Assembly: GCA_900291925.1 (NCBI GenBank)
Contig: UWYS01000017.1
Span: 502,001-566,000 of the forward strand
DNA: 64,000 bases
Direction: 5' to 3'
DNA from: Thecaphora thlaspeos
Lineage: Eukaryota > Basidiomycota > Ustilaginomycetes > Urocystidales > Glomosporiaceae
Each line of letters opens with the position of its first letter. The first letter of the stretch is position 1. Of the stretch, positions 12,701 through 24,063 are shown in pieces. The position numbers and the translations under genes are program-made. Below the pieces are notes generated by a model. It was given only the letters and a program-made list of their open reading frames with translations. It had not been told where the DNA came from and searched no databases.

Positions 12701-15007
12701 CCCGTGCACAGCGATTACAGCTCAGCCGGATGCATGTACGAACAAGAGCACGAGCGCAAGCGCGACGGAGGATGCAGCCACGCAAACGACGACGACGACA
12801 TTCGGATCGCTCGATCTGAAACCTCGGACAGTCAGCAAGCCAAGAGACCATCACGAAGAACCATATCTCCGATCGGGGCATTTCCTCACGATATGGACGA
12901 CTCCCCGCCAGGGCAAGCTCGACAGTGCAGAACGAATTTCTCACCTCGGCGCGGTATCTCCCTACCTTCTCCTGCAGACAGCAGCAACAACAGCAGCAAG
13001 CGCGGTTCGCTTCGGAGCATCGGCAACCGTGCGATGTCGAGTTTCCACGACAGTTCGTTGGGCCAGCTGATCGGACAGGTGTCGCCTACTTCATCGAATC
13101 GACACAAGATGCGTAGTGTCATCTCGGAAGCGATGTCGCTTGATTCGCCATCTTACGTTGGCATCGATGAGCGCGATGCACACTGCAACGTCGAACTGCA
13201 TGACACGTGCGGCGTTTTCAGAGGCGACGGAGATAGAAGCAACATCTCAGGAGCAAGTGCTTCCAATGTCGGTCATGCGTTGTCCTTGCAGGATGAGCTA
13301 GTCACTCGGAGAGCGGAGGAGGACGGGGAGGAGGGGAAAAAGATCCGAGGGGACAAGTCACGGCGATCCGAAAGAAGATCAAGCAGCATCGCATCGGACA
13401 TCAGCCAGACGCTCAAATCGAAGCTATCGCTAGCGAGGTCGCTCGGTCTGGGAAACAGCAGCGGAAGCATCAAAAACGGCTCGAAGAAGCGATCCTCTAC
13501 GCCGAGTCGACAGACGTTGCTCGGCGAATCGATGGGTCTACAGGCCATGCCGAAACGACCCTTGAGCACCGAACTCGGTCTGGACGATGTAGCACCGCGC
13601 GACGCGGGAGAAGATGACGATGCCCTCGCCGATACCACGTGCGCTGTTGAGGCGGAACGTCCGACTACCGCAGATGATGACGCTACAGGTTCGACAGAAG
13701 CTAGCTTCACGCGAGGCCATCAGAGGCAGGATACCATCGGATCGATCAGTCTGCTGAGCAGCTGCATGTCGGAGGAAATCGTCATTTCGCCGGACCCTTC
13801 GCCGCAGAAGCCGCGAGAGGTGGAGGTGGTAGGCTGGGAACCAGAGGAACTAGGTCGCATCGTCGTCATGCAGAGTGACTACCGTGAGCCTCTGCAGACG
13901 GTGATCGAGGAGGATGAAGGCGAGGAGGAGGAGGGAAAAAGGGGAGAAGAAGGAGAAAATGGTGGCGACGTCGTAATTGCAACGGAAGCGACCGAAGGAC
14001 ATGCGCGCGACGACGAAGAAGACGGCGACGGCGAACAGATGGCTCTGGCGCGCGATGCACTGTCGTTCTTCCGCGAACAGTTCCCCGTGCGCATCCTGTC
14101 GCCGGTGCTGGAAGCGACGGAGGACGAAACGTGCGACTGGACCGCGTCCAACAGCGGTGGGCTTAGCAGGGTGACGAGCCTACTCTCTCTGAGCCCTGCT
14201 TCGGCCTCGAGGCGATCGGTCGCCGACACGCCGCTGCGAGAGGACTGGGCGAGCCGATGTGGCGTCCAACGCAGTCTGACTCTCGGCAGTCCATCGAAGC
14301 GGGCCACGAGGCCGCGCCGAGCGGCCATGAGCCCGGGCAGCGCGCAACGACTGCGACTGCTGGCGCAGCAGGTGCAGAGGTCGCCGGAACGTCGTCTGTC
14401 GCAGTTGCTGCGCGGTACGGTTGCAGACGAGGCATCGCCGCTCGCATCGCCGTCTTCGACGCTAGCACCGGCGACGCCGACGCGAACCGAGACGTCGCGC
14501 AGGCTGTCGGAGCTGAGTTTCGACGATTCGATATGGCGTCACTCGCCGTTGTCGCTGGTGCTCAGGACGTCGCCGGACGAGTGGACCGAGCCGTCTCAGC
14601 AGCAGCAGGTGGAACTCGAGAAGGTCTCGCTGAGAGGAGATCGGCGGGCAGAGGGTGAAGGGGACACTGTCCAGACATCTATGTCGCCCAGCGGACGGGG
14701 CGGTGGAACGAAGCGGCGCTCAACGACGTCGCTGCAGCTTCTCGCGTCGTCTGGAGCGTCTGCGGTCACGGCGTGGAAGGACATGCGACTGCGACACGCC
14801 GGCACGGACGCGACGACAGAGCGACAAGAAAAGCGACGATCGCTACTCTCGACACCGTTCGAGGACCTACGTTGCAAGCTGCGAAAGCTCGAGAGGCGGT
14901 CGAGCATTCTCAAAGGCAGCAACAGCAACGGCAGGAGCGACGACGGCGGCGGCGGGGGCAAGGGCTCGCCCAAGAAAGCCAAGAAATCGAGAGGACGTGA
15001 GTGCTAG
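9704..15007 (+). CDS. very long seven-helix GPCR-like membrane protein
   Basis: Predicted 1,703-residue plasma-membrane protein with the layout of a fungal G-protein-coupled receptor. Exons 9704-11359, 11454-12481 and 12580-15007 join with matching phases. Hydrophobic helices lie near residues 6-30, 66-90, 104-124, 142-163 and 178-208. A polar loop of about 330 residues with Gln runs follows. Helix 6 spans the first junction (GLIVVVWLPF then PLSLPYL) and helix 7 is DIILLCLALTLTPPLMVLQ. A cytoplasmic tail of about 1,100 residues follows, rich in Ser, Arg and acidic patches. A long third loop and long tail recall Gpr1/Git3-type nutrient receptors, but I see no family-specific motif, so ligand and pathway are unknown. 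A GTGAGT at 14996 could start a further intron ending at an AG near 15050, altering only the last residues. Confidence 0.72.
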
Positions 15008-15604
15008 CATCGACGGTCATGGCGGTACGTTGTGTCTCGCTGTGTTATTAGCTGATCATCCTCGCTGAATGCGCCCTTTTTGCTTGCCCGCGATGATGTT
15101 GATATGGCTTGTTACTCGTGAGGGACGACAGGCGTCGCGGTGATGACGGATCGTCACCACTTTTGCGTAGTGGATGGCGATGACTCGTTTGTCAAGGTAA
15201 TGGCGGCCGCGCGCTGATGAGCCATGGCTTGGCTGGGCTGCGGGCGGGGGTGTAGTGTGTAATTAGCAAATTCAAAGATACATACAGTATTCTGGTGTAC
15301 AGACACGGCAGGGTGGCAGCAGGACGTGCTTGGTTGTCGATAGGAGTCGTGTGGGGATGGGGCGAGTGCGCCCGTCGTCGGAACCGCGCGTTTCCGGTGC
15401 TGGCGATTTGAAAGTGTGATTATTAGCTGGTTACAGTAGCCGGGCGGCGCGCCCACTGGCCAGCCAGCCAGCCAGTTCCCCTCGTCTCGAAAGCAACACT
15501 TCACTCAGCCGCCACTGCTCGAGTCCTCGCCCACCACCACCACTTAACCACCCCGCCGCACCACGCACAGCTCACAAAGCAACCAGCGACACCCATACAC
15601 CGCC
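15008..15604. other. intergenic region, promoter side of the small surface protein
   Basis: About 600 bases with no supportable gene. A CCAG-repeat stretch (near 15460-15475) and C/A-rich sequence precede the ATG at 15605. Confidence 0.4.
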
Positions 15605-16148
15605 ATGCGTCTCCACCTACACCTCGCCCTCGTGCTCCTCGTCGCTTTGAGCTTCACCCCCGTCACCATGGCGCAACAAAGCTCTCCACCTGCCTCTTCT
15701 GCCCCTCCCGCCTCTACTGTCTCTTCCTCCGCCTCTGCTTCTGGGTCGCCATCTAGCAGTGCAAACAGTACGTCGTTTGTCCTTCTTTACACCTCCTCGT
15801 CCGTTCCTCTTGCTCGCCGTACTGACGATGGCTTGCATCTCTCCTGCCCCTCCCTCTCCCCCTCCCTCTCCAGACACCTCCGCCACACCCTCTGCGACCT
15901 CCTCTTCCAACTCGACCTCTTCCAACCTCGCATCGACAAGCTCTACCCCTTCTACCTACCCCACCGCCGCCATCATTACCACGGGTGCTTTCGCAGGAAC
16001 TGCCGTAGCTCCCGCACCATCCGGTGCGGGTGGTGGCGTGGCTCTCGGTCCGGACGACAGCTTCATCCGAAGTGCCGCCACCACGTTGGGAGGCGGTCTC
16101 GTCGGATTGGCCGTTGCGCTTGGTGCGGGTGTTTGGGTGTTGCTTTAG
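15605..16148 (+). CDS. small Ser/Thr-rich GPI-type surface protein
   Basis: Predicted 145-residue secreted protein. Two exons (15605-15767, 15874-16148) join in frame across a 106-base intron. The N-terminus is a signal peptide (LALVLLVALSFTPVTMAQ). The middle is almost entirely Ser, Thr, Ala and Pro, expected to be heavily O-glycosylated. The C-terminus is a hydrophobic stretch ending at the stop codon (LVGLAVALGAGVWVLL), typical of a GPI-attachment signal. No enzymatic domain is visible. A structural or adhesive cell-wall role is the likely meaning of this composition, by inference. Confidence 0.75.
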
Positions 16149-16267
16149 CGCGTGACGCTTGCCCTCATGAACAACACGCTCTCGCTGCATAGCGCACAAG
16201 ACTCGGCGCTAGTGCGCATACGCATCCACTCGCTCGATCGACTATTCTTATTCCTCCTCCCTCTTGT

Positions 16268-16293
16268 CCCCCCCCCCCCCCACACACACACAC
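16268..16293 (+). repeat. C-run plus AC microsatellite
   Basis: Fourteen C residues are followed by six AC units. They lie in the 370-base gap between the small GPI protein and the convergent SND2 gene, which otherwise shows nothing. Confidence 0.8.
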
Positions 16294-16519
16294 GACTCTG
16301 GTCATATGGACAATCCTTGCCCGCGCCCCCAAGTCTCGCCCGCCCGCCTTCTGTATCTATACGTTTCGCCTTCCAGCCCCCGCCCTCGACAACCTATCGT
16401 TCCACACGCACACTCTCGTCCTTTCGCTCACGCTATCTTGCATTTCATCCAGTACCAGCCCATCGACTCAACTACCAAGCTTCGATCCCACCCGTCATGA
16501 TCCTCCTTGACACGTTCCA

Positions 16520-17356
16520 TTAACGCGACCTCATCTTGACCCTAGCATCTCCCCTCTCCGCTCTAGCCTGCAACTTTGCCTGTCTCTTGTTCGTCGTCGC
16601 CGTCGTAGCGGTTGCATCCTGGTCTCCTTGTTGGGTGTTGGAGGCGGAGGAGGAGAAGAAGTTGGAGAGAGAGGAGAATGGACTTTGGCCTTTGAAGAAG
16701 TAAGGTAGCATCACCTTTGTGTAGAGTAGGTAGAGGGCGTATGCTGGTATCTGCGACGCGAGGGGGAGGGTCGGGAGATTGAAGAATGGTTTTTCAGTCA
16801 TCTTGATTTTGGTTTGGGATGAAACAAGGACAGAAGGAAGGGGGGAAGGAACTCACCACAGCATAAACCCACCAACCAACACTACTCCACCAAGTAGTCA
16901 GAAAATGCACAAACCAAGTAACGTAAATGACGTCCAACATGTAGGATGTTAAACCGCCCTGACTGACGCTTATATCTTGACCTTGTCTTGCCATTGTGCG
17001 CAGTTGACTCCAGAAGAACATTGCAACAGCCTCTGTGAGTGCGTACTTGATCGTGTGGGATAGGGTGAGACCGTGTCGAAAAAGTCCGAATCGAACGACG
17101 ATATGGAAGAGATTGACGAATAGGAAGCCGTAGAATAGCAGTGTGAGGGTGAATTGGTTTGATGTGCTTGTTTTCTTGGATGCGTTTCGGGCCTGTAGTG
17201 TGATGGGCAGGAAAGAGAGGGGATACAGCACAGATGTATAGTTATACCATCGCATCGACACCATCAATAGAGACAACATGGAACAAAACAAAACAAAAAG
17301 AGGTCAGATTTCCATCTCCACTATCGCAGGGCCCAGGAACAAGCGTATCTTACCAT
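16520..17356 (-). CDS. SND2: SND2/TMEM208 endoplasmic reticulum targeting protein
   Basis: SND2 (TMEM208, DUF788) is an ER membrane component of the signal-recognition-particle-independent insertion route. The model has 189 residues, close to the family size: a three-base exon that is only the ATG (17356-17354), then 17192-16857 and 16750-16520. Joining the first two gives MARNASKKTSTSN, which matches the basic, Lys-rich start usual in this family. Two central hydrophobic segments follow (TLTLLFYGFLFVNLFHIVV and the region around ALTEAVAMFFW). Then come the family hallmark GGLTSYMLDVIYVTWF and the closing WWVYAV/IPAYALYLLY. The tail is Lys/Arg-rich. Base composition is clearly more AT-rich than in neighbouring genes. 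The start exon is the least certain part; an alternative ATG at 17291 would add a poor extra N-terminus. Confidence 0.85.
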
Positions 17357-17747
17357 CTTGTTGACCTTCTCTGTGCATCTGTCGAGTTGTACAAAATTTT
17401 CCCCGTGCGGATGTGGCGTGGTGGTCCGTGGCAAGGTAAGGAAAGGGTCGTTGAGGTGACGTGATGAAGGACGACGTAAAGGATGCAGCACCCTTGACCC
17501 CCCCGCGTTCGTCGCATGAGGCCGTGCGACCAATGAACGCATCCCTACCCTCTTTTACCCTAACTAGCCCTGTTTTCGCTCGCCCGTCTCCCGATTCCGC
17601 TTTCATAAGGTGCGCAAGCGAGCGCTCACGAGATTTTGTCTTTTCCCCCTCCACCCCCCTCTCACCTGCACAGCCACAACGCCTTCAAGGACACTAACAA
17701 TTCTACTTTTCATTCCAGTATCGATGACATGCTGGGCCGAGCGGACG

Positions 17748-20700
17748 CTACGGGAGGTAAAGCCTCGAAAATGCCTCGACGGGCGTTCGGCAGGTTGGAC
17801 AGAGATGCGCCGATCCTCCCGCTCCCACTCCCCCGCCACCGTTGGCGGGTGAGCGGTGCGGAGGTCGAGAGGCCAGATGTTCCCTGCACTCCGTGCAGAG
17901 GCACAGGCAGCGGCACGGCCAGCAGATTACGTTTCTGCCTCGTCGTCCAAGCGCATCAAGGAGGGAATAGAATGGCGTCAGTCGAGCAGTCAGGGGACGA
18001 CAAGAGACCGCAGAATGGGGGGCCAACAGCAACTCACCGTTCTTCGACGCAACAGACGACGCACAGTCTCCTCCGTTCCGCCTCGACGTCCAGACCGCTT
18101 GCCGCCCGACTCGTCTCTAGTTCGTTCCGGCGCCGGGCGATCACAGCGAGCAGGTCTACCTCTTGCCGTCGGTTCGAACCGTCGTCGCCCAGAGCTTGGT
18201 CTCTGCCGCTCCGCGAGCGTCGAGCGTTGAAGCCGACGAGGCTGCGGTAGCTCGATCGTGTAAGGGGTGGACCGTCGTCGCCGCGGATCAGGTGGGCCAG
18301 CAAAAGTCGTTCGTCCGTCCCTGGAAGGTCTAGGTTGGGCTCGTCGTCCTCGTCGTCTTCGTCGACATTGTTTTGTTCTGCTGCTGCTGCGCGGGCAAGG
18401 TGGGCAAGCCGAGCCTGTGGTTGCGATCCGACGTCGTCTGCAACACCGCTTTGCTGCTGCTGAACAGCCGCGCCCTCCCATCTCCGCTCGTCATCTTCGT
18501 CGCCCGAGGCTTCATTCTCTTCCTCGCCGTCGTCCTCGTTCTCCTCAAAGTCGCCATCGTCTTCGTCCTCATCCTCCTCGAGGATCGGCGCGTCCGGCGC
18601 CAGGAACCTCTGCCAGAGCATCGCATCGAGGAGCGACGAGGAAGGCGAAGGCGAAGCGGCACGGCTGCGTGGTCTCGCCCTACCGGCAGCCGGCTGAGCA
18701 GTGTCGTCTTGCGCCGTCGTGGCTGTCGTCTCCTGCTGTTGATCCGACGAAGCGCGCTGCTGCTGCTGCTGCTGGGCCAGTGCGACCATATCGGCCGAGG
18801 CGATCCTTTGCGGTCTTGGACGCATCCTTGCGGCAAGCGAGCCCGGAGGCGGAGTTGTGGCAGCAGTGGCAGCGCCCTCGCGGCCGCTGACCCAAGCTAT
18901 GTAGGCCCGGCGCGACTCTTGCGAGAGGCGTGTTCTGTGCTGCTCGGCCAGACGCTGTTCCCGCCGCTCTTCGCCGTTACGGCCGTGCCAGAGCAGCCGG
19001 ACTCTCCGAAGCACTGGGTAGACCCACCGCGGCACGCTCGGCAGCGGCAGGCCGAGCGTCGTACACAGCCTGGTTGTCCCCAGCACGACGAGGCCGCGCA
19101 GGGTGCGGTAGAGCTGCATCGAGAAGCGCTTGGCCTCGCGGTATCGAGCCGACGAGACGAGGCCCGACGGTCTCGCTGCGACCGAGTCCTCGACGCGGAC
19201 CTGCTTAATCTCCCGGCCGAAGCCGCCGATCGCCTCATACTGGCCTTGACCTTGGCGTGAACCTCCATCGCCTCCATCGGCCGGCTGAAAGGAGCGACCG
19301 GAGAGTCCGGCGTGGGCGTCGACGATCCGGACGTTGCCGTCGCGTCGCATCTCGACAAACGGGCCTTCGTAGGCCTGGAGCGGCGCCACCTCCTGCGAGA
19401 GGCCGGTGAGCCGCGTCGACTCAAGGCAGGCGGTGCCGACCTTGAAGAGTGCGAGCGACCAGTCGTCGTGCATCGAGGGAAGATTAGAACGATTGAAGAG
19501 GAGCCTCCCTAGCTCGACGCGCTCGCCCGTGAGGAACATCGTCAGGGCGTGGAGGGCGACTGTGAGCAGGACGATGATCATGAGGGCGATCTCGGGCGCT
19601 CGGCTAAAGGCCTGCATGAAGGGGTAGCTGCCATCGCTGAGCGTGAGGAGGTAGTGGAGCGTCGAAGCTATACCAAAGACAGACGTCACGACGAGACGCG
19701 GGGCAAGCGGTCTGCGTGGCGGAGGAAGATGGGCGGCAGGGTAGCAGAACGGTATGTCAGTCGTAAGTCGCCAAGCATCCAGCAAAGACGCGCGGGCGGA
19801 CTCCACAGTCCGACGTCAACACCCACTTCTTGCGGCATTTTGTTATCCCAACGGCGAAGACCTCTGCGAGCTGGAGGAGGATGCAGAGATAGACGTGCTT
19901 GGTTGCCTGGTAGTCTGGCGAGAACGAGTGAAAGTGGAGGAGGAAGGCGAAGCCGACCAGGTTGAAAGATGGAGCTTCTTCACGGCTGGCGGTCAAGGGA
20001 GGCGGACCCAGAGAGAGACGTAAAATTGGGTCAGCAAGACGACGCTGTTGGATCTCTACACGGCAGCTCGTGTACTCACTCTGCCTCAAGGCTGCGAATA
20101 AGGGACTCGGTGATGACTGCGACGCAGGTTGCGGTAAACGAGGCCCACAGTGCTGCCGCATCCCTGGCCCGCGCGATGGCTTCGTGCGACTCTGAACCGA
20201 AGAAGTCGTCGGCCCATCCTCCGGTGGGTGCGTAGCCCAACCATGCCTCGCGCCACGCCTTCGTGGATAGGATGCGGATGAGGCGATTGATGGGAGATGA
20301 GTCCGAGAAGAAGAGGCTCGGTGTGATGACAGCGAGGATGAGGACGGCGCGTGCTAGAAGAAGCAGGCTGGGAAGGCGGAGAGCGAGGCGTGTTGACTGC
20401 GGCAGGCGTACAGCGCGGCCGCCGCGTGGGCGGCAGATGTGCTGGATACGATTTGTGAGGAGTGCCATGGCGAAGAGGGCGACGGCATAGCGACTTGTGA
20501 CGAAGCTCCATGGGCTGTCGCCGAAGCCATCCCACGCTGCACCCAGCCTGTCGTCGTCGCCGACGCCACCGCGGCTGGTGCTGTGATGCAAGAGATCGCG
20601 GTGCGAGTAGCCCTCGAGTGCGGCTGCCCTTCTGGCGTCGTGTGCGCGGCCGCTGGCGGTAGTGGTGGTATGTGGCGCGTATTCTCCGCCGTGTACCAAG

Positions 20701-20816
20701 AGGAGGTCTTCAAGTGGCGAAAAGATGAAGTGATAGGCCGATTTGAGTGGGCTGAGTGTAACATTGCCCAGGCCGGCCTTAAGCGAGGCATAGGTGGAAG
20801 CGACGGCGCCCGACAT
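17748..20816 (-). CDS. Asi1/Asi3-like multi-spanning RING ubiquitin ligase
   Basis: Predicted 920-residue membrane E3 ligase. Exons 20816-20080, 19985-19821, 19711-18038 and 17934-17748 give a total in frame. Several transmembrane segments lie in the first 400 residues (for example FAFLLHFHSF, YLCILLQLAEVFAVG, LVVTSVFGIASTLHYLL, IALMIIVLLTVALHALTMFL). A long disordered acidic and poly-Gln region follows. A C-terminal RING is assembled across the last intron: CVVCCVEER, then CWPCRCLCLCTECR, then CPTC. The WPC-x-C RING form and the membrane-first order resemble yeast Asi1/Asi3, inner nuclear membrane ligases that degrade mislocalised proteins and Stp precursors; that role is an inference. The junction of exons 2 and 3 needs a weak donor (GTTGAC at 19820); the strong-looking frame break there is the only doubtful splice. 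Confidence 0.78.
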
Positions 20817-21371
20817 CCTTGGTCCACTGCCGCAAGGAGCGGCTGGCCTGGAACTGATGGGAAAGGGGTCAGAATGCGCTCTTTCCTTCGTTGCGCACCT
20901 CGCTGAAGGGAGGTTCTGCGCCGATGGTCGGACCAGGCCGGTGGAGTGGGTCGGTCAATCGGTCTGGGCCGACTTGGGGCGAGGCGGTCCTGCCGCTATG
21001 TCGACGGGTGGCGCGGAGGGCGGTGACTGTGATGATAGGATGAGGAGGAGTTAGGAGAGCGAGACCGGTCTGGGTGGGTCGACGGTCGGTGATGGTAGAG
21101 AGAGAGTGCAGGCTAAGCGTGGAGCTTAAGCGCGAAGGTGAGCGGCCCGTGAGCCAAGCCATGCGCTCTCTTGTCTCCTGTCGGCTGGCCCGCCCGTTCG
21201 GACGCTTTTGTGTTCTTCTCCACTTCGGCCGTTTCTGCTTATCCTTCGGCCGGTCCGCTCGCGCGAGCAAATGCACAGGGAGTACCTACACTCTGCCACA
21301 TCTTTGCTATCCCTTGGCTCGCCGTCCACCGCCATCCCATCCCCCTTCCGCATAATTAAGGTCGCCACAGG
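20817..21371. promoter_or_regulatory. divergent promoter region of the Asi-like ligase and IMP2
   Basis: These 555 bases lie between two opposed start codons and must serve both genes. I see no clear TATA box or further gene here. Confidence 0.4.
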
Positions 21372-22907
21372 ATGCTGAGACAGGCGGCCAGGCCCTGCGC
21401 CGCCCTGCTTCTACCACTCAGCCTGTCACGCCACGCCATCTCAGACCGCTTAGTCGCACGGTCCATCGCCGCCACCGCCGCAGTGGTTCACCACAGATCC
21501 ATCAGCTTCTACTCGACCTCACGCCCGCTCTCTTCCGCCGCTGGGTCACAGTCGAGCAGCAGCAGCGGCAGCGCTACCGACGCCTCGCATTCTCCATCGA
21601 CGCTGCCTCTCGGCGCAAGAGACCCGCCGGCCTCATCCGACGAGCAAAGACGACCACCGCCGCCGCCACAGCCGAGAGGCTTCTTCCGGCGCTTCCGGAG
21701 CAAGTTTCGCTCGCCTCTCTGGCGCATCGTACCGTGGCTTCCCGTCGCAGCCTTCACCACCGCACACATCTGCAGCATAGGCAACGTCACTGGCGGCAGC
21801 ATGAGCGTACGTAGCGACCGACCGGCAGTAGTGGGCGACCGCCACACCGCACTCCCGGCCCTGCCCGAGGCTGACCTCTACCTTTTCCTTTCCCTTTCCC
21901 TTGCTCGTTCGCGTCTCGGCAACGTTGCACCCGCAGCCGACCTTCAACGGCCCCATCGAACAAGCGACAGCCGCCAACAGCCGCTCAGACGTCGTCCTGC
22001 TCAACCGGCACGCCGCCGCAATGCGCCGGTTTAAGGTGGGCGACATCGTCACCCTCACCTCGCCCCTCAATCCCAACGAACTCATCACAAAGCGCATCAT
22101 CGCACTCGAAGGTGATGTCGTCCGCGTTTGGGCTCCTACCGACCTAAATGGAGGCCAAGGGAGGTGGACCAGGATAAAGATTCCTCCCGGACACGTCTGG
22201 ATCGAGGGTGATGCAGGCGTCGACATCGTACCCGGTAGCCTTGGATGGGCTGCTGGGTCGGACGTCGCAAAGGGGGGGCCGATGGGGAAGCGCAAGAGCA
22301 GAGATAGCCGCGAGCTCGGACCCGTGAGTGGCCGGAAGACCGAAGAGCAGCGCAGCGAGGTTACGAACATGAACGCTCCCGACTGACTGATGCCCTGTCC
22401 CTGACCTCTAACGGCCTCTAGATCCCAAGCGGCCTGATTACAGCACGCATCGACGCCATCCTCTGGCCTCCTTCGCGCTTCGGCCGGCCGGCCGACCGTC
22501 CCTCACCTGCCGACGCCATCTCCGTCCCCTCGCACAGCTCCAACAATCGACACCAGTACCCACTCTCTCTCCCCGAATCATCAGAACTCACATCGCATCA
22601 ATTCGACGAGGACGAACGACTACGCAGCATCGCAACCCAAGTGCACCCTTCGCTCGCTCGGATACTAGACGAGATGGAGGCCAGGTCGGCCAGTAAGAGG
22701 GTTCTGGCACATCCACAGGATTCGAGGCTGAGCCCGTATGTCGACTGGAGTGAGGGTGGTGAGCAAGGTGGAGGAGAGACGGAGGAAGCGAGGGCGAGAG
22801 ACGCGAGCGAGGTGGACGACAAGAGGCAGGCGGGGATGAGGAGGTATTGGAACGCAATGAGCCGAGGTGGGACGTTGGGAGACGATGCCGATTCACAGCG
22901 AGGGTAG
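21372..22907 (+). CDS. IMP2: mitochondrial inner membrane peptidase subunit 2
   Basis: Imp2 is a signal-peptidase-I-type serine protease that removes sorting signals from intermembrane-space proteins. Exons 21372-21806, 21937-22323 and 22422-22907 join in phase 0 to give 435 residues. The catalytic Ser-143 lies at the first junction (GGSMS then PTF). Lys-197 is in ITKRIIALEGD, completing the Ser/Lys dyad. Other family boxes follow: VPPGH-like IPPGHVWIEGD, DSRELGP, and GLITARIDAILWPP. A membrane helix just before the serine (WLPVAAFTTAHIC) and an Arg/Ser-rich N-terminus fit a mitochondrial inner-membrane protein. It is more than twice the usual length of about 170 residues, owing to a 110-residue N-terminal and a 140-residue C-terminal extension, both low-complexity. 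Confidence 0.92.
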
Positions 22908-24061
22908 AGGTCGACATGCTGTAGATTTCGAGGTCGACTGAAGGAACAGCACCAAACTCATCTCTCTCAACTCGAGCTCAAAGAGAGTGTCTCTCTGTAC
23001 AGCCGCGGGTGTTGCTCACTCGATCTCTTTGATCCGTCATCGCCTATCCGCCTAGCCCGCGTCCTCTTGTGGACGAGCAGCGACCTAAATGCCTGTGCGC
23101 TTTGCGCGACAGGAAACAGAGGAGAGAGAGTATAAACCGAAGGGTGATGGGCGGATCGATTAGCTGGTGGACAAGCAGAAAGACCGGGCAGTAGCTCAGC
23201 GCAAGCCGGACGACGAACCGAACTGCCGGCATCGCGACGCTCTGCTCAGCGCACTCTCTTTATGTACCGCGGAGCCCTCCGATTGAGCACCAGGAGCTTT
23301 TCTCTCCATTATCATGACTTGGCCTCGCTCCTGCCGTCTTCCTGTCTTCTTTCCGTTCTGATTTGAATTTACCTCCCTCGGCCAGGTTTGGGCCCGCGCG
23401 AGCCGCCATCGCTTTTTGTCGTCGCGTCGCCAACGGTTTTTCTTGCATTTTCCTCGGCTTTTCGTCGCCCTCCGTAGCGTTCTCGTGTTCTCGCAACTTC
23501 GACAACGGTGACTCCACTCGGGTGCGTTCAGTGCTCCTATGTTGGCCCATGTGCTGTAACTAACTGGAGCTGCATGATGGTGACGAGACCCTTATCGACG
23601 CCTCAGAGCTCACCTATCCTTGCCCGAGGGCCCGTCACTGCGGTAGCACGCAAAGGAAAAGATGGTGGTGGTGGCTTTCGACCGTGAGACACAAGGACTG
23701 GCTTGTGAGTCGTCCTAGATTGCCGAAAGACTGAGGAGTGGGACGGGACTGGAGGGAGAGGGCTGAATCTGGTACTATAGCTGCGCTGGATGCCAAGGTG
23801 GGCGTTGGCTGGGAGTCGCCGGTTGGATGCCAGGCCTGAATACCCTTGGCAAGCTCCGAATCGGGACCGAGGGCGACTATGTGGGTCGTGATTCCGGTGG
23901 GGCGTCTCGAGCTCATATGAAGCCTCGTCGGCAGTTGGGCGGGCGCGCTGCTACCGTCACGCCTTATCTCTCCACCTTCTCCCCTCCCGCTCTGCCAGCG
24001 TTTCGTTGGCGTCATGTACCTATTCTACCTGCGTCTCCACGGAATCTGCCAAGCTCGTTGC
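22908..24061. other. intergenic stretch before the transposon
   Basis: About 1.15 kb between IMP2 and the TA-flanked element. Overlapping short frames on both strands show no motif. I see no gene, RNA or repeat here. Confidence 0.45.
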
Positions 24062-24063
24062 TA

